From Butyricicoccus sp. OM04-18BH (GTDB lineage Bacteria > Bacillota > Clostridia > Oscillospirales > Butyricicoccaceae): a DNA stretch of 64,000 nucleotides. The stretch's first letter is position 1. Every line of letters begins with the position of its first letter. Below the pieces are notes generated by a model that was not told where the DNA came from, did no database searches, and saw only the letters and a list, made by a program, of their open reading frames with translations. The position numbers and the translations under genes are program-made. The stretch is taken from NCBI RefSeq assembly GCF_003481705.1, contig NZ_QULN01000001.1:372001-436000 (forward strand). The letters run 5' to 3'. This document shows, in pieces, positions 34,368 through 43,427 of this stretch.

Positions 34368-35969
34368 ATGAAAGCGATTTTTGAAAACAGTCTTCTGGTA
34401 CGGGCGATACTCTGCCTGTGTGCCTGGTATCACGAAGGCGCGATCGCGCACTTTTTCGCGCGTATCCGCGAGGCCTATGCCGACTCGCGGTTCCGCCGCC
34501 TGTGGGAGCGCTTCTGCGCCGCTCCGCCCTGCACGACGGCGAACAGCGGCTACGCACGCATCGCTGCGGCGCTGCGCCGTCTGGTCGTATGCATCGGCAC
34601 CGCCGTGCAGAACAGCCTCATCTACCGTCTCTGTCTGGCCGTCTGGCGCCCCATCGTGCGCGTGACCGAGGACGGCTTCGTCGGCCGGGCGCTCCGCTTC
34701 GCCGGCATGCGCGGCCTGCTGCTCATCTGTCTGGCGATGTACCTGCCGCTCGACTATTTTATCCGTCTGGCTGCGAATGCGGGTTATCTGCCCTCATTCA
34801 TCGCCTCCGGCTGGGATGAAATGCTCATGCTCGCGGCGGCCTGCTACCTGCTGTGGCACACCGCGATGAAGCGCGCGCCGCTCCAGCTGCGCACCACGCC
34901 CGTAGACGCCTACCTCATCCTGTTCATCGCCGTCGGCTTCTTCCTGATGTGCGCGGTATCTCCCTACCCGTCTATCGCGCTGGCAGGCTACCGCGCCGTC
35001 GTCGAGTACCTGTTCTGGTTCTTCCTTGTCACGCGGCTCATCGAGGATGACCGCGACTTCGCGATCTTCTACGGTGCGCTCATCGCCATGGCGCTCTGCA
35101 TCGCCCTGCACGGCATTTACCAGTTCATCATCGCCGCGCCTATCCCGGCCTCCTGGGTCTCCCAGACCGAGCAGAACGTGCGCACGCGCGTCTACTCGCT
35201 CACGGGCAGCCCGAATATCATGGGCAGCCTGCTCGTGCTGTTCGCGCCGATGGTCGCGGGACTGGCGTATTACAGCCGCAAAATGTGGGTCAAGGTGCTC
35301 GCCGTCTGCGGCACCGGCATGATGTGCATGTGCTGCATCTTCACGTTCTCCAAGGGCGCGTGGGGCGGCCTTGTGGTCGCGGTCCTCGTGTTCGCGATCT
35401 TCCTCGACCGCCGTCTGATCGCGCTGATGGGCGTGGCCGGCTGCGGCGCTCTGCTCGCCATCCCCTCCATCGCCAACCGCATCACCTATATGTTCACCTC
35501 GGACTACGCCGCTGCGAGCCAGCGCGCAGGCCGCATGGTGCGCTGGGCGACCGGTCTGGATCTGCTGCATGAGAGCAATCCGCTCCTCGGCTTCGGCCTC
35601 GGCCGCTTCGGCGGCGCGGTCGCCATGCAGAACAAGATCATCGAGCAGAACGAGGAGTTCTCCTACTTCTACATGGACAACTACTACCTCAAGACGCTCG
35701 TCGAGATGGGCTATGTCGGCCTCATCGCCTTTATCATCCTGCTCGTCGGCATGTCGCTGTGGTGCCTGCGCTCGATCGGCCGCACCAGGCTCTGCGAGAC
35801 CGACCGCACGCGCGTGCTCGCGGTCTCCCTGTTCTCCGGCATGTGCGGCGTCATGGTGCACTGCTACTTCGAGAACATTTTCGAGGTGCCGTACATGATG
35901 GCCTACTTCTGGAGCATGGCCGCCGCCGTGCTCTACCTCGGATACTTCCGAAAAAAGCGAAAAGCATAA
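34368..35969 (+). CDS. O-antigen ligase/Wzy-like polymerase
   Basis: The 533-residue membrane protein has about ten to twelve hydrophobic helices. The Wzy_C/O-antigen ligase region shows TGSPNIMGSLLVLFAPMVAG, FTFSKGAWGGLVVAVLVFAIF, and a large outer loop with PLLGFGLGRFGGAVAMQN and EFSYFYMDNYYLKTLVEMGYVGLIAF. Such proteins polymerise or transfer lipid-linked glycans at the outer face of the membrane. In a Gram-positive cell it probably makes surface polysaccharide. The N-terminal 100 residues are cytoplasmic and Arg-rich. Confidence 0.88.
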   Translation: MKAIFENSLLVRAILCLCAWYHEGAIAHFFARIREAYADSRFRRLWERFCAAPPCTTANSGYARIAAALRRLVVCIGTAVQNSLIYRLCLAVWRPIVRVTEDGFVGRALRFAGMRGLLLICLAMYLPLDYFIRLAANAGYLPSFIASGWDEMLMLAAACYLLWHTAMKRAPLQLRTTPVDAYLILFIAVGFFLMCAVSPYPSIALAGYRAVVEYLFWFFLVTRLIEDDRDFAIFYGALIAMALCIALHGIYQFIIAAPIPASWVSQTEQNVRTRVYSLTGSPNIMGSLLVLFAPMVAGLAYYSRKMWVKVLAVCGTGMMCMCCIFTFSKGAWGGLVVAVLVFAIFLDRRLIALMGVAGCGALLAIPSIANRITYMFTSDYAAASQRAGRMVRWATGLDLLHESNPLLGFGLGRFGGAVAMQNKIIEQNEEFSYFYMDNYYLKTLVEMGYVGLIAFIILLVGMSLWCLRSIGRTRLCETDRTRVLAVSLFSGMCGVMVHCYFENIFEVPYMMAYFWSMAAAVLYLGYFRKKRKA

Positions 35970-35991
35970 AACATTTAACACAGCACTTTAC

Positions 35992-36028
35992 CCGAGCGCG
36001 GACGTAAGTCCGCGCTCTTTTTTGTGCG
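35992..36028 (+). terminator. Terminator of the DUF4330 operon
   Basis: GAGCGCGGAC, GTAA, GTCCGCGCTC, then TTTTTT. Confidence 0.92.
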
Positions 36029-36030
36029 TT

Positions 36031-36112
36031 TTTACAAACGCTTTTTCAGATTTTTTTCATTTTACATATATTTTACAAAGCTCCTCTTTTGGATTTTACA
36101 CAGCTTTTGTAA
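36031..36112 (+). promoter_or_regulatory. Pho box cluster upstream of pstS
   Basis: Direct repeats of TTTACA occur at 36031, 36061, 36072 and 36095, with a related TTTGTA at 36106. The steps 36061 to 36072 and 36095 to 36106 are 11 bases. Tandem TTHACA with 11-base period is the binding pattern of PhoP in Bacillus. The cognate two-component pair lies 4.5 kb downstream. Confidence 0.75.
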
Positions 36113-36161
36113 GCTGTTACCGTACTGAAAAAATGAACGAATGACAAAGGAGAAAACAATC

Positions 36162-37055
36162 ATGAAGAAAAGTGTATCCCTGCTTCTGGCAGCGCTCATG
36201 CTGACCGGCGCACTGGCCGGCTGCGGCAGCTCCGCCTCCGGCACGCAGGCTGCGGACGGCGCGGACAGCGGCGTTTCCGGCGCGATCACGGTCATCTCCC
36301 GTGAGGACGGCTCGGGCACGCGCGGCGCGTTCATCGAGCTGACCGGCGTCGAGGAAAAGACCGCTGACGGCAAAAAGGTCGACAACACCACCGCAGACGC
36401 GGAAATCGCAAACAAGACCGATGTCGTGCTGACCAGCGTTGCAGGCAACGAGAAGGCCATCGGCTACATCTCGCTCGGCGCTCTGAACGATACCGTAAAG
36501 GCTGTCAAGGTGGACGGCGCCGAAGCGACCGTAGACAACGTAAAGGCAGGCGCCTACAAGCTGTCCCGTCCGTTCAATATCGCGACCAAGGGCGAGCCGA
36601 CCGGCCTCGCCAAGGATTTCATCAACTTCATTCTCTCCAAGGAAGGCCAGGCCGTTGTCACCGACAACAAGTACATCGCAGTCAATGATGCAGCAGAGTC
36701 CTTCGTATCCGACGGCTCCTCCGGCCAGATCGCAGTCGGCGGCTCCTCCTCTGTTTCTCCGGTCATGGAGAAGCTGATCGAGGCTTACAAGTCGGTCAAC
36801 CCGAACGCCTCCATCGACCTCCAGACCTCTGACTCCACCTCCGGCATGACCGGCGCGATGGACGGCACGTTCGCCATCGGCATGGCATCCCGTGAGCTGA
36901 AGGACGAGGAAGCAGCCCAGCTGACCGGCACCGCGATCGCGCTCGACGGCATCGCAGTCATCGTCAACCCGGCGAACACCATCGACGAGCTGTCCATGGA
37001 CCAGATCAAGAGCATCTACGTCGGCGACATCACCGACTGGGGCGACCTCGCGTAA
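36162..37055 (+). CDS. pstS: Phosphate-binding lipoprotein PstS with permuted domain order
   Basis: PstS captures phosphate for the Pst transporter. The 297 residues start with a lipoprotein signal (KKSVSLLLAALMLTGALAGCGS). The order of the binding-protein segments is unusual. ITVISREDGSGTRGAFIELTG, normally in the second half, comes first, and the segment normally N-terminal, IAVGGSSSVSPVMEKLIEAY through IGMASRELKDEEAAQL to VGDITDWGDLA, comes last. Both phosphate-loop pieces are present, so the site can be complete. This resembles a circular permutation. The ATG at 36162 has AAAGGAG upstream and fits the signal peptide. Confidence 0.88.
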   Translation: MKKSVSLLLAALMLTGALAGCGSSASGTQAADGADSGVSGAITVISREDGSGTRGAFIELTGVEEKTADGKKVDNTTADAEIANKTDVVLTSVAGNEKAIGYISLGALNDTVKAVKVDGAEATVDNVKAGAYKLSRPFNIATKGEPTGLAKDFINFILSKEGQAVVTDNKYIAVNDAAESFVSDGSSGQIAVGGSSSVSPVMEKLIEAYKSVNPNASIDLQTSDSTSGMTGAMDGTFAIGMASRELKDEEAAQLTGTAIALDGIAVIVNPANTIDELSMDQIKSIYVGDITDWGDLA

Positions 37056-37121
37056 GACAACCGAACAGGGAAACACGGGGGCGGAATACTTCGTCCCCTT
37101 CCCTATGTATGGAGTAAAATC

Positions 37122-37988
37122 ATGAAAAACTTTCGAGAAACTCTGATGCACGTCGTATTTTTCGTCTGTGCGCTGACCTCCATCGCCGCCGTTGTGCTCA
37201 TCTGCCTGTTCCTGTTCGCCAACGGCATTCCGGCCATGAAGGAGATCGGTCTGCTGAACTTTCTCACGGGCGCGAAGTGGAAGCCGGGCAACGACATTTA
37301 CGGCATTCTGCCGATGATCCTCGGCAGCATCTACATCACCGCCGGCGCTGTCGTTATCGGCGTGCCCATCGGCCTGCTGACCGCCATTTTCATGGCGTTC
37401 TACTGCCCGAAAAAGCTCTACGGCCTGCTCAAGCCCTGCACCGAGCTGCTCGCCGGCATCCCGTCCATCGTCTACGGATTCTTCGGCATGGTCATTATCG
37501 TGCCCTGCATCCGCACAGTCGCGGCGCTGTTCGGCGCGGACGTTTCCGGCTCGTCTATTCTCGCGGCGTCCATCCTGCTCGGCATCATGATCCTGCCGAC
37601 CATCATCGGCGTATCCGAGGCCGCGCTGCGCGCCGTTCCCTCCGCCTACTATGAGGGCGCGGTCGCCATGGGCGCACGCCACGAACGCGCGATCTTCACG
37701 GTCATGCTTCCGGCAGCGAAATCCGGCGTGCTCGCTGGCATCGTGCTCGGCATCGGCCGCGCCATCGGCGAGACCATGGCGGTCATCATGGTTGCAGGCA
37801 ACCAGCCGCGCCTGACCGGCAATATGCTCAAGGGCATCCGCACCATGACCGCAAACATCGTTCTGGAAATGGGCTACGCCACCGGCCTGCACCGCGAGGC
37901 GCTGATCGCGACCGGCGTTGTGCTGTTCGTCTTTATCCTCATCATCAATCTCACCTTCTCGGTACTCAAAAGGAGGAAGCAGGCATGA
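37122..37988 (+). CDS. pstC: Phosphate ABC transporter permease PstC
   Basis: PstC is one of the two membrane permeases of the phosphate importer. The 288 residues have six hydrophobic segments. The family stretches [17 protein letters not shown] and the cytoplasmic coupling loop (YYEGAVAMGARHERAIFTVMLPAAKSG), and GRAIGETMAVIMVAGN, are intact. It follows pstS by 66 bases and overlaps pstA by four. Confidence 0.95.
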   Translation: MKNFRETLMHVVFFVCALTSIAAVVLICLFLFANGIPAMKEIGLLNFLTGAKWKPGNDIYGILPMILGSIYITAGAVVIGVPIGLLTAIFMAFYCPKKLYGLLKPCTELLAGIPSIVYGFFGMVIIVPCIRTVAALFGADVSGSSILAASILLGIMILPTIIGVSEAALRAVPSAYYEGAVAMGARHERAIFTVMLPAAKSGVLAGIVLGIGRAIGETMAVIMVAGNQPRLTGNMLKGIRTMTANIVLEMGYATGLHREALIATGVVLFVFILIINLTFSVLKRRKQA

Positions 37989-38863
37989 CAAGAGAAGCTG
38001 TCGGAAACGCTCCCGTTTCCCGTGAAAAAGCGCGCCCCGAGCGCGTCTGCGGCGGCGCATCGGCCGCTGTGCTCAAGGGTCTGGTCTACGCCGCGGCGAC
38101 CCTCACCTTCGCCGTGCTGCTGTTCCTCATCGGCTATATTCTGGTGTCCGGTCTGCCGCACCTGAAGCCGTCGCTCTTTTCCCTGCACTACACCTCGGAG
38201 AACGTTTCCATGCTGCCCGCCATCGTCACGACCGTGGAAATGACCGCGCTCGCGCTGCTGCTCGCCGTCCCGCTCGGCCTGTTCACGGCCATTTACCTCA
38301 ACGAGTACGCAAAGCGCGGCAACATGCTCGTCGGCGTCATCCGCGTCACCACCGAAACGCTTTCCGGCATCCCGTCCATCGTGTACGGCCTGTTCGGTAT
38401 GCTGTTCTTCGTCACGCAGCTCCACTGGGGCTACTCGCTGATTGCAGGCGCGATGACCCTCGCCATCATGATCCTGCCGCTCATCATGCGTACCGCTGAG
38501 GAGGCGCTCATGAGCGTGCCGGATTCCTTCCGCGAGGGCTCGTTCGGCCTCGGCGCCGGCCGCCTGCGCACCGTGTTCCGCATCGTGCTCCCCGCCGCCG
38601 TGCCGGGCATCCTGTCGGGCATCATCCTCAGCATCGGCCGCATCGTCGGCGAGACCGCCGCGCTCATCTTCACCGCCGGCACCATGGCGCAGATCCCCGG
38701 CCTCACCCAGTCCGGCCGCACGCTCGCCATCCATATGTATGTGCTCTCCGGCGAAGCGCTGCACATGAACGAGGCCAATGCGACCGCCGTCGTTCTGCTG
38801 CTGGTGGTCCTGCTGATGAATACGCTTTCCGCTCTGGCAGCAAAAAAGCTGACCAAGAAGTAA
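37985..38863 (+). CDS. pstA: Phosphate ABC transporter permease PstA
   Basis: PstA is the second permease of the Pst system. The 292-residue product shows [18 protein letters not shown], the coupling loop [32 protein letters not shown], and [15 protein letters not shown]. The N-terminus (about 35 residues) is a charged cytoplasmic extension. The ATGA overlap with pstC indicates translational coupling. Confidence 0.95.
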   Translation: MTREAVGNAPVSREKARPERVCGGASAAVLKGLVYAAATLTFAVLLFLIGYILVSGLPHLKPSLFSLHYTSENVSMLPAIVTTVEMTALALLLAVPLGLFTAIYLNEYAKRGNMLVGVIRVTTETLSGIPSIVYGLFGMLFFVTQLHWGYSLIAGAMTLAIMILPLIMRTAEEALMSVPDSFREGSFGLGAGRLRTVFRIVLPAAVPGILSGIILSIGRIVGETAALIFTAGTMAQIPGLTQSGRTLAIHMYVLSGEALHMNEANATAVVLLLVVLLMNTLSALAAKKLTKK

Positions 38864-38876
38864 ATGGAGAATGAAC

Positions 38877-39629
38877 ATGGAAAATAAGATCGAAATTCAC
38901 AATATGAATCTGCATTACGGCGATTTTCATGCCCTGCACGACATCAACCTGGACATCAAGGCCAACGAGATCACCGCGTTCATCGGCCCGTCCGGCTGCG
39001 GCAAGAGCACCCTGCTGCGCTCGCTCAACCGCATGAACGACCTCGTCGAAGGCTGCCGCATCACGGGCGACATTCGCCTCGACGGCCAGGACATCTACAA
39101 GAACTGCGACGTCAACCTGCTGCGCCGCCGCGTCGGCATGGTATTTCAGAAGCCGAACCCGTTCCCGATGTCCATCTACGACAACATCGCCTACGGTCCG
39201 CGCACCCACGGCATCCGCAGCCGCGTCAAGCTCGACGAGATCGTCGAGACCTCGCTCCGCCGCGCCGCCATCTGGGACGAGACCAAGGACAGCCTGAACA
39301 AATCCGCGCTCTCCATGTCCGGCGGTCAGCAGCAGCGTATCTGCATCGCACGCGCCCTCGCCGCCGATCCGGAGGTCCTGCTGATGGACGAGCCGACCTC
39401 CGCGCTCGATCCGATCTCGACCGCAAAGATCGAAGACCTTGTGCTCGAACTGAAAAAAGATTATACTATCGTTATGGTCACGCACAATATGCAGCAGGCC
39501 ACTCGTGTTTCGGATACGACTGCATTCTTCCTCCTCGGCGACATGATCGAAGCAGACGATACGGAGAAGCTGTTCTCCACGCCGCGCGACAAGCGTACCG
39601 AGGACTACATCACGGGGAGGTTCGGCTGA
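38877..39629 (+). CDS. pstB: Phosphate ABC transporter ATP-binding protein PstB
   Basis: PstB energises phosphate import. The 250 residues include Walker [21 protein letters not shown], the Q-loop [23 protein letters not shown], the signature [17 protein letters not shown], Walker [14 protein letters not shown] and the switch histidine MVTHNMQQA, all diagnostic for PstB. I choose the ATG at 38877, six bases after GGAGA, over the one at 38871, which touches that site. Confidence 0.96.
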   Translation: MENKIEIHNMNLHYGDFHALHDINLDIKANEITAFIGPSGCGKSTLLRSLNRMNDLVEGCRITGDIRLDGQDIYKNCDVNLLRRRVGMVFQKPNPFPMSIYDNIAYGPRTHGIRSRVKLDEIVETSLRRAAIWDETKDSLNKSALSMSGGQQQRICIARALAADPEVLLMDEPTSALDPISTAKIEDLVLELKKDYTIVMVTHNMQQATRVSDTTAFFLLGDMIEADDTEKLFSTPRDKRTEDYITGRFG

Positions 39630-39630
39630 T

Positions 39631-40281
39631 ATGAGAAACCGTTTCGACAACCAACTTGCAGAGCTGAACAAGGAACTGATCTCGATGGGCGCACTGTGCG
39701 AGAACGCGATCGCGAGCGCGGTGAAATCCCTGATCGACGGCGACACCAAGCTCGCCGCCGCTGCGATCCGCATCGACCACGAGATCGACCGCAAGGAGCG
39801 CGAGATCGAATCCATGTGCCTCAAACTGCTGCTTCAGCAGCAGCCGGTCGCGAGCGACCTGCGTCTGATCTCCTCGGTGCTCAAGATGATCACCGACATC
39901 GAGCGCATCGGCGACCAGGCGAGCGACATCGCCGAGATCGTCACCTGCCTGTCCGGCGCGTGCGGCCATAACGCCCACATCGACCAGATGGCGCAGGCGA
40001 CCATCAAGATGGTAACCGACAGTTTGGACGCCTTCGTCCGCCGCGACCTGACGCTTGCATGGAGCGTCATCGAGTACGACGATGTGGTAGACCGCCTGTT
40101 CGACGAGTGCAAGCAGGACCTCATCGCGGAAATCGCACAGAACCCCACGGACGGCGAGCGCGTGCTCGATGTTCTCATGATCGCAAAGTACCTCGAGCGT
40201 ATCGGCGACCACGCGACCAACATCGCGGAATGGGTGGAATTCTCCATCACCGGAACGCACAAGAGCGAAACGCACGTATAA
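39631..40281 (+). CDS. phoU: Phosphate transport regulator PhoU
   Basis: PhoU is a helical-bundle protein that links Pst transport to the PhoR kinase and represses the regulon when phosphate is ample. The 216 residues contain the two three-helix repeats with the metal-binding patterns (DHEIDRKEREIESMCLKLLLQQQPVASDLR and VIEYDDVVDRLFDECKQDLI...ARYLERIGDHATNIAEWVEF-type). It starts one base after the pstB stop. A perfect hairpin, GACCCACG/CGTGGGTC, lies just downstream at 40290-40310 without a U-run. Confidence 0.95.
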   Translation: MRNRFDNQLAELNKELISMGALCENAIASAVKSLIDGDTKLAAAAIRIDHEIDRKEREIESMCLKLLLQQQPVASDLRLISSVLKMITDIERIGDQASDIAEIVTCLSGACGHNAHIDQMAQATIKMVTDSLDAFVRRDLTLAWSVIEYDDVVDRLFDECKQDLIAEIAQNPTDGERVLDVLMIAKYLERIGDHATNIAEWVEFSITGTHKSETHV

Positions 40282-40310
40282 AAAGCCAGGACCCACGAAA
40301 TTCGTGGGTC

Positions 40311-40532
40311 TCAGCCTGTCGATAAAGTCTGTTTTCACGCCAAAACAGCAGTCGCGCGGCAGCGCGCATTCAAAAGCGTTTGCTGCGCAAACGCATGAAA
40401 ACCGGGGGCGTGTACCTCGGTTTTCATACTTTAAGAGGGAGAAAGTTTCCGTATGGGAACTTTCGGACGTCCGTGTTTTGCGAAGTCAAAACACAGATTG
40501 TCGGAAAAACGATAGTTTTTCGACAGTCTCGT
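40311..40532 (-). repeat. Multi-hairpin repeat, family B copy 1
   Basis: Six successive hairpins lie between phoU and the response regulator gene. Read on the minus strand they are: CTGTCGAAAAAC..GTTTTTCCGACA; GTGTTTTG-acttcg-CAAAACAC; GAAAGTTCCCATACGGAAACTTTC (split as GAAAGTT and AACTTTC arms); an AAAACCGAGG..CCCCGGTTTT hairpin; GCGTTTGC..GCAAACGC; and GCGCGCTGCCGCGCG. The same order and loops recur at 46849 and 51421, in the opposite orientation. Confidence 0.8.
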
Positions 40533-40582
40533 CTATCCCCTCTTTTCCCGGATATTATCAACATTTTAAGGAGAGAAACCAA

Positions 40583-41266
40583 ATGATCTACTGCGTGGAG
40601 GACGATGCAGGCATTCGTGAGCTTGTTGTCTATACCCTGCAAAACACCGGCATGGAGGCGCGCGGCTTCGCCGACGGCACGGCGCTGTTCTCCGCCCTGC
40701 GGAACGAAAAGCCCGACCTCATCCTGCTCGACATCATGCTCCCCGGCGAGGACGGCATTTCCATCCTGCGCCGTCTGCGCAGCCTACCCGACACCGCCGC
40801 GTTCCCGGTCATCCTTCTGACCGCGAAAAACACCGAGTACGACAAGGTCATCGGTCTGGACAGCGGCGCGGATGACTACATCGCAAAGCCCTTCGGCATG
40901 ATGGAGCTTGTCGCGCGTGTACGCGCCGTACTCCGCCGCACGCAGGACGCCGTTTCGTCCGCCGAGCACGTTCTGCTTTCCGACGGCCCCATCTCGCTCG
41001 ACGAGCGCGCGCATACGGTCTGCGTTTCCGGTCAGCCCGTCCAGCTCACGCTCAAGGAATATCAGCTGCTGACGCTGCTGATGAAAAATCAGGGCGCCGT
41101 GCTCACGCGCGACGTGCTGCTCGAAAACATCTGGGACTACGGCAGCGAGAGCGAGACCCGCACCGTCGACGTGCACATCCGCACGCTGCGCCAGAAGCTC
41201 GGCGACGGCGGCGCGCTCATTGAGACCGTGCGCGGCGTCGGCTACCGCATGGGAGGAAACGCATGA
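40583..41266 (+). CDS. Response regulator, PhoB/PhoP-like
   Basis: The 227-residue OmpR-family regulator has a receiver domain (IYCVEDDAGIRELVVYTL with the acidic pair, phospho-acceptor Asp in LILLDIMLPGEDG, conserved Lys in YIAKPFGMMELVARV) and a winged-helix effector domain ending RTVDVHIRTLRQKLGDGGALIETVRGVGYRM. Its position after pstSCAB-phoU and before a sensor kinase indicates phosphate control. The start ATG has AAGGAGAG upstream; a longer open frame from 40304 runs through the hairpin repeat and is rejected. It overlaps the kinase by four bases. Confidence 0.92.
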   Translation: MIYCVEDDAGIRELVVYTLQNTGMEARGFADGTALFSALRNEKPDLILLDIMLPGEDGISILRRLRSLPDTAAFPVILLTAKNTEYDKVIGLDSGADDYIAKPFGMMELVARVRAVLRRTQDAVSSAEHVLLSDGPISLDERAHTVCVSGQPVQLTLKEYQLLTLLMKNQGAVLTRDVLLENIWDYGSESETRTVDVHIRTLRQKLGDGGALIETVRGVGYRMGGNA

Positions 41267-42930
41267 GAAAGCGCGTTTTCGGCAGCATTTTCCTCACCGC
41301 TATCGTAACGCTCCTGCTGACCGCAGGTCTGTTCCTGCTCGTGGTACACGCAGGGCTGACCCGCGACCTGCGCGGCAGGCTCGCACGCGAGGGCGGATAT
41401 ATCGCCGCTGCTGTCTCCACCGACCGCGACCTGGAGGAGATCAAAGCGCTCGGTACGCTGTGTGCGGACCGCATCACCCTCGTGAAGAAGGACGGCACGG
41501 TGCTGTATGACAACGAAACGCCGGCCGCCGAAATGGAAAACCACGGCACACGCCCGGAGATCCGCAGGGCGGCAGAGACCGGCGTGGGCGAGGACAGCCG
41601 CCTGTCCGAAACGCTCGAGACCCAGACGTATTATTATGCGCTCCGTCTCGCAAACGGCGACATCCTGCGTATTGCCGCGACCGCCGACAGTGCCTTCGGC
41701 GCCCTTGCAGGCGCGTCCCCGTGGATCGTGCTCGTCGTGCTGCTCGCGCTGCTCGTGGCGGCGCTGCTCGCAAGCCGCCTCACGCACGTATTTCTCGCGC
41801 CGATCGTATCGCTCGACCTGCATGATCCGCTGAAAAACGAGGCATACGACGAGCTTTCTCCCCTGCTGCACCGCATCGACCGCCAGAACCGCCGCATCAA
41901 CATCCAGATGGATGAGCTGCGCCGCCGCCAGGCCGAATTCGATGACATCACCGCACGCATGGACGAGGGTCTGGTGCTGTTCTCCTCCTCCGGCGATATT
42001 CTGTTCTCGAACAATGTCATTCATCAGCTCTTTCCGCAGGATAAGGCCACCGGCAATTATCTGACGCTGTGCCGCGACGCGGCCTATGTCGAAGCGGTCG
42101 AGCAGGCGCTCCGCGGCGGGAGCGCGCACACGAGAATGGAGAAAAACGGCCGTATCTGGTCGCTCGCGGCCAGCTCGGTCGCTGAGGAAGGCGCAGGCCA
42201 CGCCGCCGTGCTGCTCATCGTTGACGTCACCGAGCGCGAGCAGGCCGAACAGCAGCGGCAGGAGTTCACCGCGAACGTTTCGCACGAGCTGAAAACGCCG
42301 CTGACGAGCATCATGGGCTACGCCGAGATCATCGAGGCAGGTATCGCAAAGCCTGCCGACGTCGTTCCCTTTGCCGGGAAGATCCGCACCGAGGCGCAGC
42401 GTCTGCTCTCGCTCATCGAGGACATCATCCGTCTCTCGCAGCTCGACGCCGGCGGCGAGGAGATCCCGTTCGAGCCGATCGAGCTTCAGCCGCTCTGCTG
42501 CACGGTCCGCAGCCGTCTGCAAAGCAAGGCCGACCGTCTGGGTCTGAAGATCGAATGTACGGGCGAAAACGCGACCGTTTCCGGTCAGCGCAGAACGCTC
42601 GAGCAGATGGTGTTCAACCTTGCGGACAACGCTCTCGCGTATAACCGCCCGAACGGCAGCGTGACGATCGAAACCGGCACGGACAGCGACGGCGCCCCCT
42701 TTGTCCGCGTCTCGGATACCGGCATCGGCATCGCCCCGGCGGACCAGAAGCGTGTTTTCGAGCGCTTCTACCGCGTAGACAAGAGCCACAGCAAAATGAC
42801 CGGCGGCACCGGTCTCGGCCTGTCTATCGTCAAGCACGGCGCGGCCCTGCACGGCGCGGCGCTCACGCTCGACAGCACCCTGAATGTCGGCACCAGGATT
42901 ACGCTGACGTTCCCGAAAAATAGGAAATAA
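41263..42930 (+). CDS. Sensor histidine kinase, PhoR-like
   Basis: The 555-residue membrane kinase has a first helix at residues 8-30, a periplasmic sensor domain to about 145, a second helix (ASPWIVLVVLLALLVAALLASRL), a HAMP-like linker, a PAS domain (EFDDITARMDEGLVLFSSSGDILFSNN) and the catalytic part. The H-box is VSHELKTPLTSIMGYAEII; N, G1 and G2 boxes are NLADNALAYN, VSDTGIGI and GGTGLGLSIVKHG. It is coupled to the PhoB-like regulator by an ATGA overlap. Confidence 0.93.
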   Translation: MRKRVFGSIFLTAIVTLLLTAGLFLLVVHAGLTRDLRGRLAREGGYIAAAVSTDRDLEEIKALGTLCADRITLVKKDGTVLYDNETPAAEMENHGTRPEIRRAAETGVGEDSRLSETLETQTYYYALRLANGDILRIAATADSAFGALAGASPWIVLVVLLALLVAALLASRLTHVFLAPIVSLDLHDPLKNEAYDELSPLLHRIDRQNRRINIQMDELRRRQAEFDDITARMDEGLVLFSSSGDILFSNNVIHQLFPQDKATGNYLTLCRDAAYVEAVEQALRGGSAHTRMEKNGRIWSLAASSVAEEGAGHAAVLLIVDVTEREQAEQQRQEFTANVSHELKTPLTSIMGYAEIIEAGIAKPADVVPFAGKIRTEAQRLLSLIEDIIRLSQLDAGGEEIPFEPIELQPLCCTVRSRLQSKADRLGLKIECTGENATVSGQRRTLEQMVFNLADNALAYNRPNGSVTIETGTDSDGAPFVRVSDTGIGIAPADQKRVFERFYRVDKSHSKMTGGTGLGLSIVKHGAALHGAALTLDSTLNVGTRITLTFPKNRK

Positions 42931-42932
42931 CG

Positions 42933-42963
42933 AAAAAAGGCACGCCTGAGGCGTGCCTTTTGA
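42933..42963 (+). terminator. Terminator of the phosphate regulatory genes
   Basis: AAAAAAGGCACGCC, TGA, GGCGTGCCTTTT. Confidence 0.9.
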
Positions 42964-42978
42964 TTGCTTTTCGAGTTC

Positions 42979-43083
42979 TTAGCGAGTCTTGCGGTTAGCA
43001 GCGAACAGCTTTGCGGTGCCCGGATCGTTTGCCAGCTCGAACATTGCGGAACCCATCAGGAAATTGTGAAAATTCTTCTTCAT
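42979..43083 (-). CDS. Small protein, 34 residues
   Basis: The frame starts MKKNFHNFLMGSAMFELAND and ends PGTAKLFAANRKTR. AGAGG lies nine bases before its ATG, and a sigma-A-type promoter (TTGCGC, 17, TATAAT) stands about 70 bases upstream, so transcription and translation signals are both present. A competing ATG seven bases earlier opens another frame but is only two bases from the ribosome binding site. The product is basic, with an amphipathic middle. I do not recognise it. Confidence 0.55.
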   Translation of the reverse strand: MKKNFHNFLMGSAMFELANDPGTAKLFAANRKTR

Positions 43084-43153
43084 TTTTCATTACCTCTTTC
43101 TTGTGGGGAAGCACTCTTTCGTGTTCCCTCAGCTCATTTTTTATTCTGGTAGT

Positions 43154-43182
43154 ATTATAGCGCGGTGGGACGCAATGCGCAA
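43154..43182 (-). promoter_or_regulatory. Promoter of the 34-residue gene
   Basis: On the minus strand TTGCGC (43177-43182), 17 bases, TATAAT (43154-43159). A sequence resembling half of the LacI-type operator (GCGCAAACGTGTACG, centre near 43190) lies just upstream. Confidence 0.55.
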
Positions 43183-43292
43183 GCGCAAACGTGTACGGAA
43201 TATACAATCGACGAAAAATATTTTTAGATAGTATAACCAAACAGTCCCATTAAATCCACTTTCACAATTAAATTCATATGATTTTTAATACC

Positions 43293-43308
43293 AGAAAACG
43301 TTTGCGTA
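43293..43308 (+). promoter_or_regulatory. LacI-type operator, distal
   Basis: AGAAAACGTTTGCGTA is an imperfect palindrome centred at 43299/43300, matching the core AAACGTTTGCG of the site at 43428-43443. Confidence 0.5.
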
Positions 43309-43385
43309 AATTGAATTCCTATGAATTTTCATATTCATCGGTCATTTGTGCTATTTTTTGCTCTGAAAAATTGTAACTTGCGTCA

Positions 43386-43414
43386 TTGACAAGCAGCGTT
43401 CCTTGAATTATTAT
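43386..43414 (+). promoter_or_regulatory. Promoter of the SLH phosphoesterase gene
   Basis: TTGACA (43386-43391), 17 bases, TATTAT (43409-43414), about 190 bases before the start codon. Confidence 0.65.
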
Positions 43415-43427
43415 ATAATATATCCAA

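Noticed and set aside
40304..40582. N-terminal extension of the PhoB-like regulator
   Set aside because: It translates a multi-hairpin repeat; the ATG at 40583 has a strong ribosome binding site and begins the receiver domain.
43240..43385. Pho box before the SLH phosphoesterase
   Set aside because: Some TTCACA/ATTCAT-like words occur, but no convincing 11-base tandem repeats as upstream of pstS.
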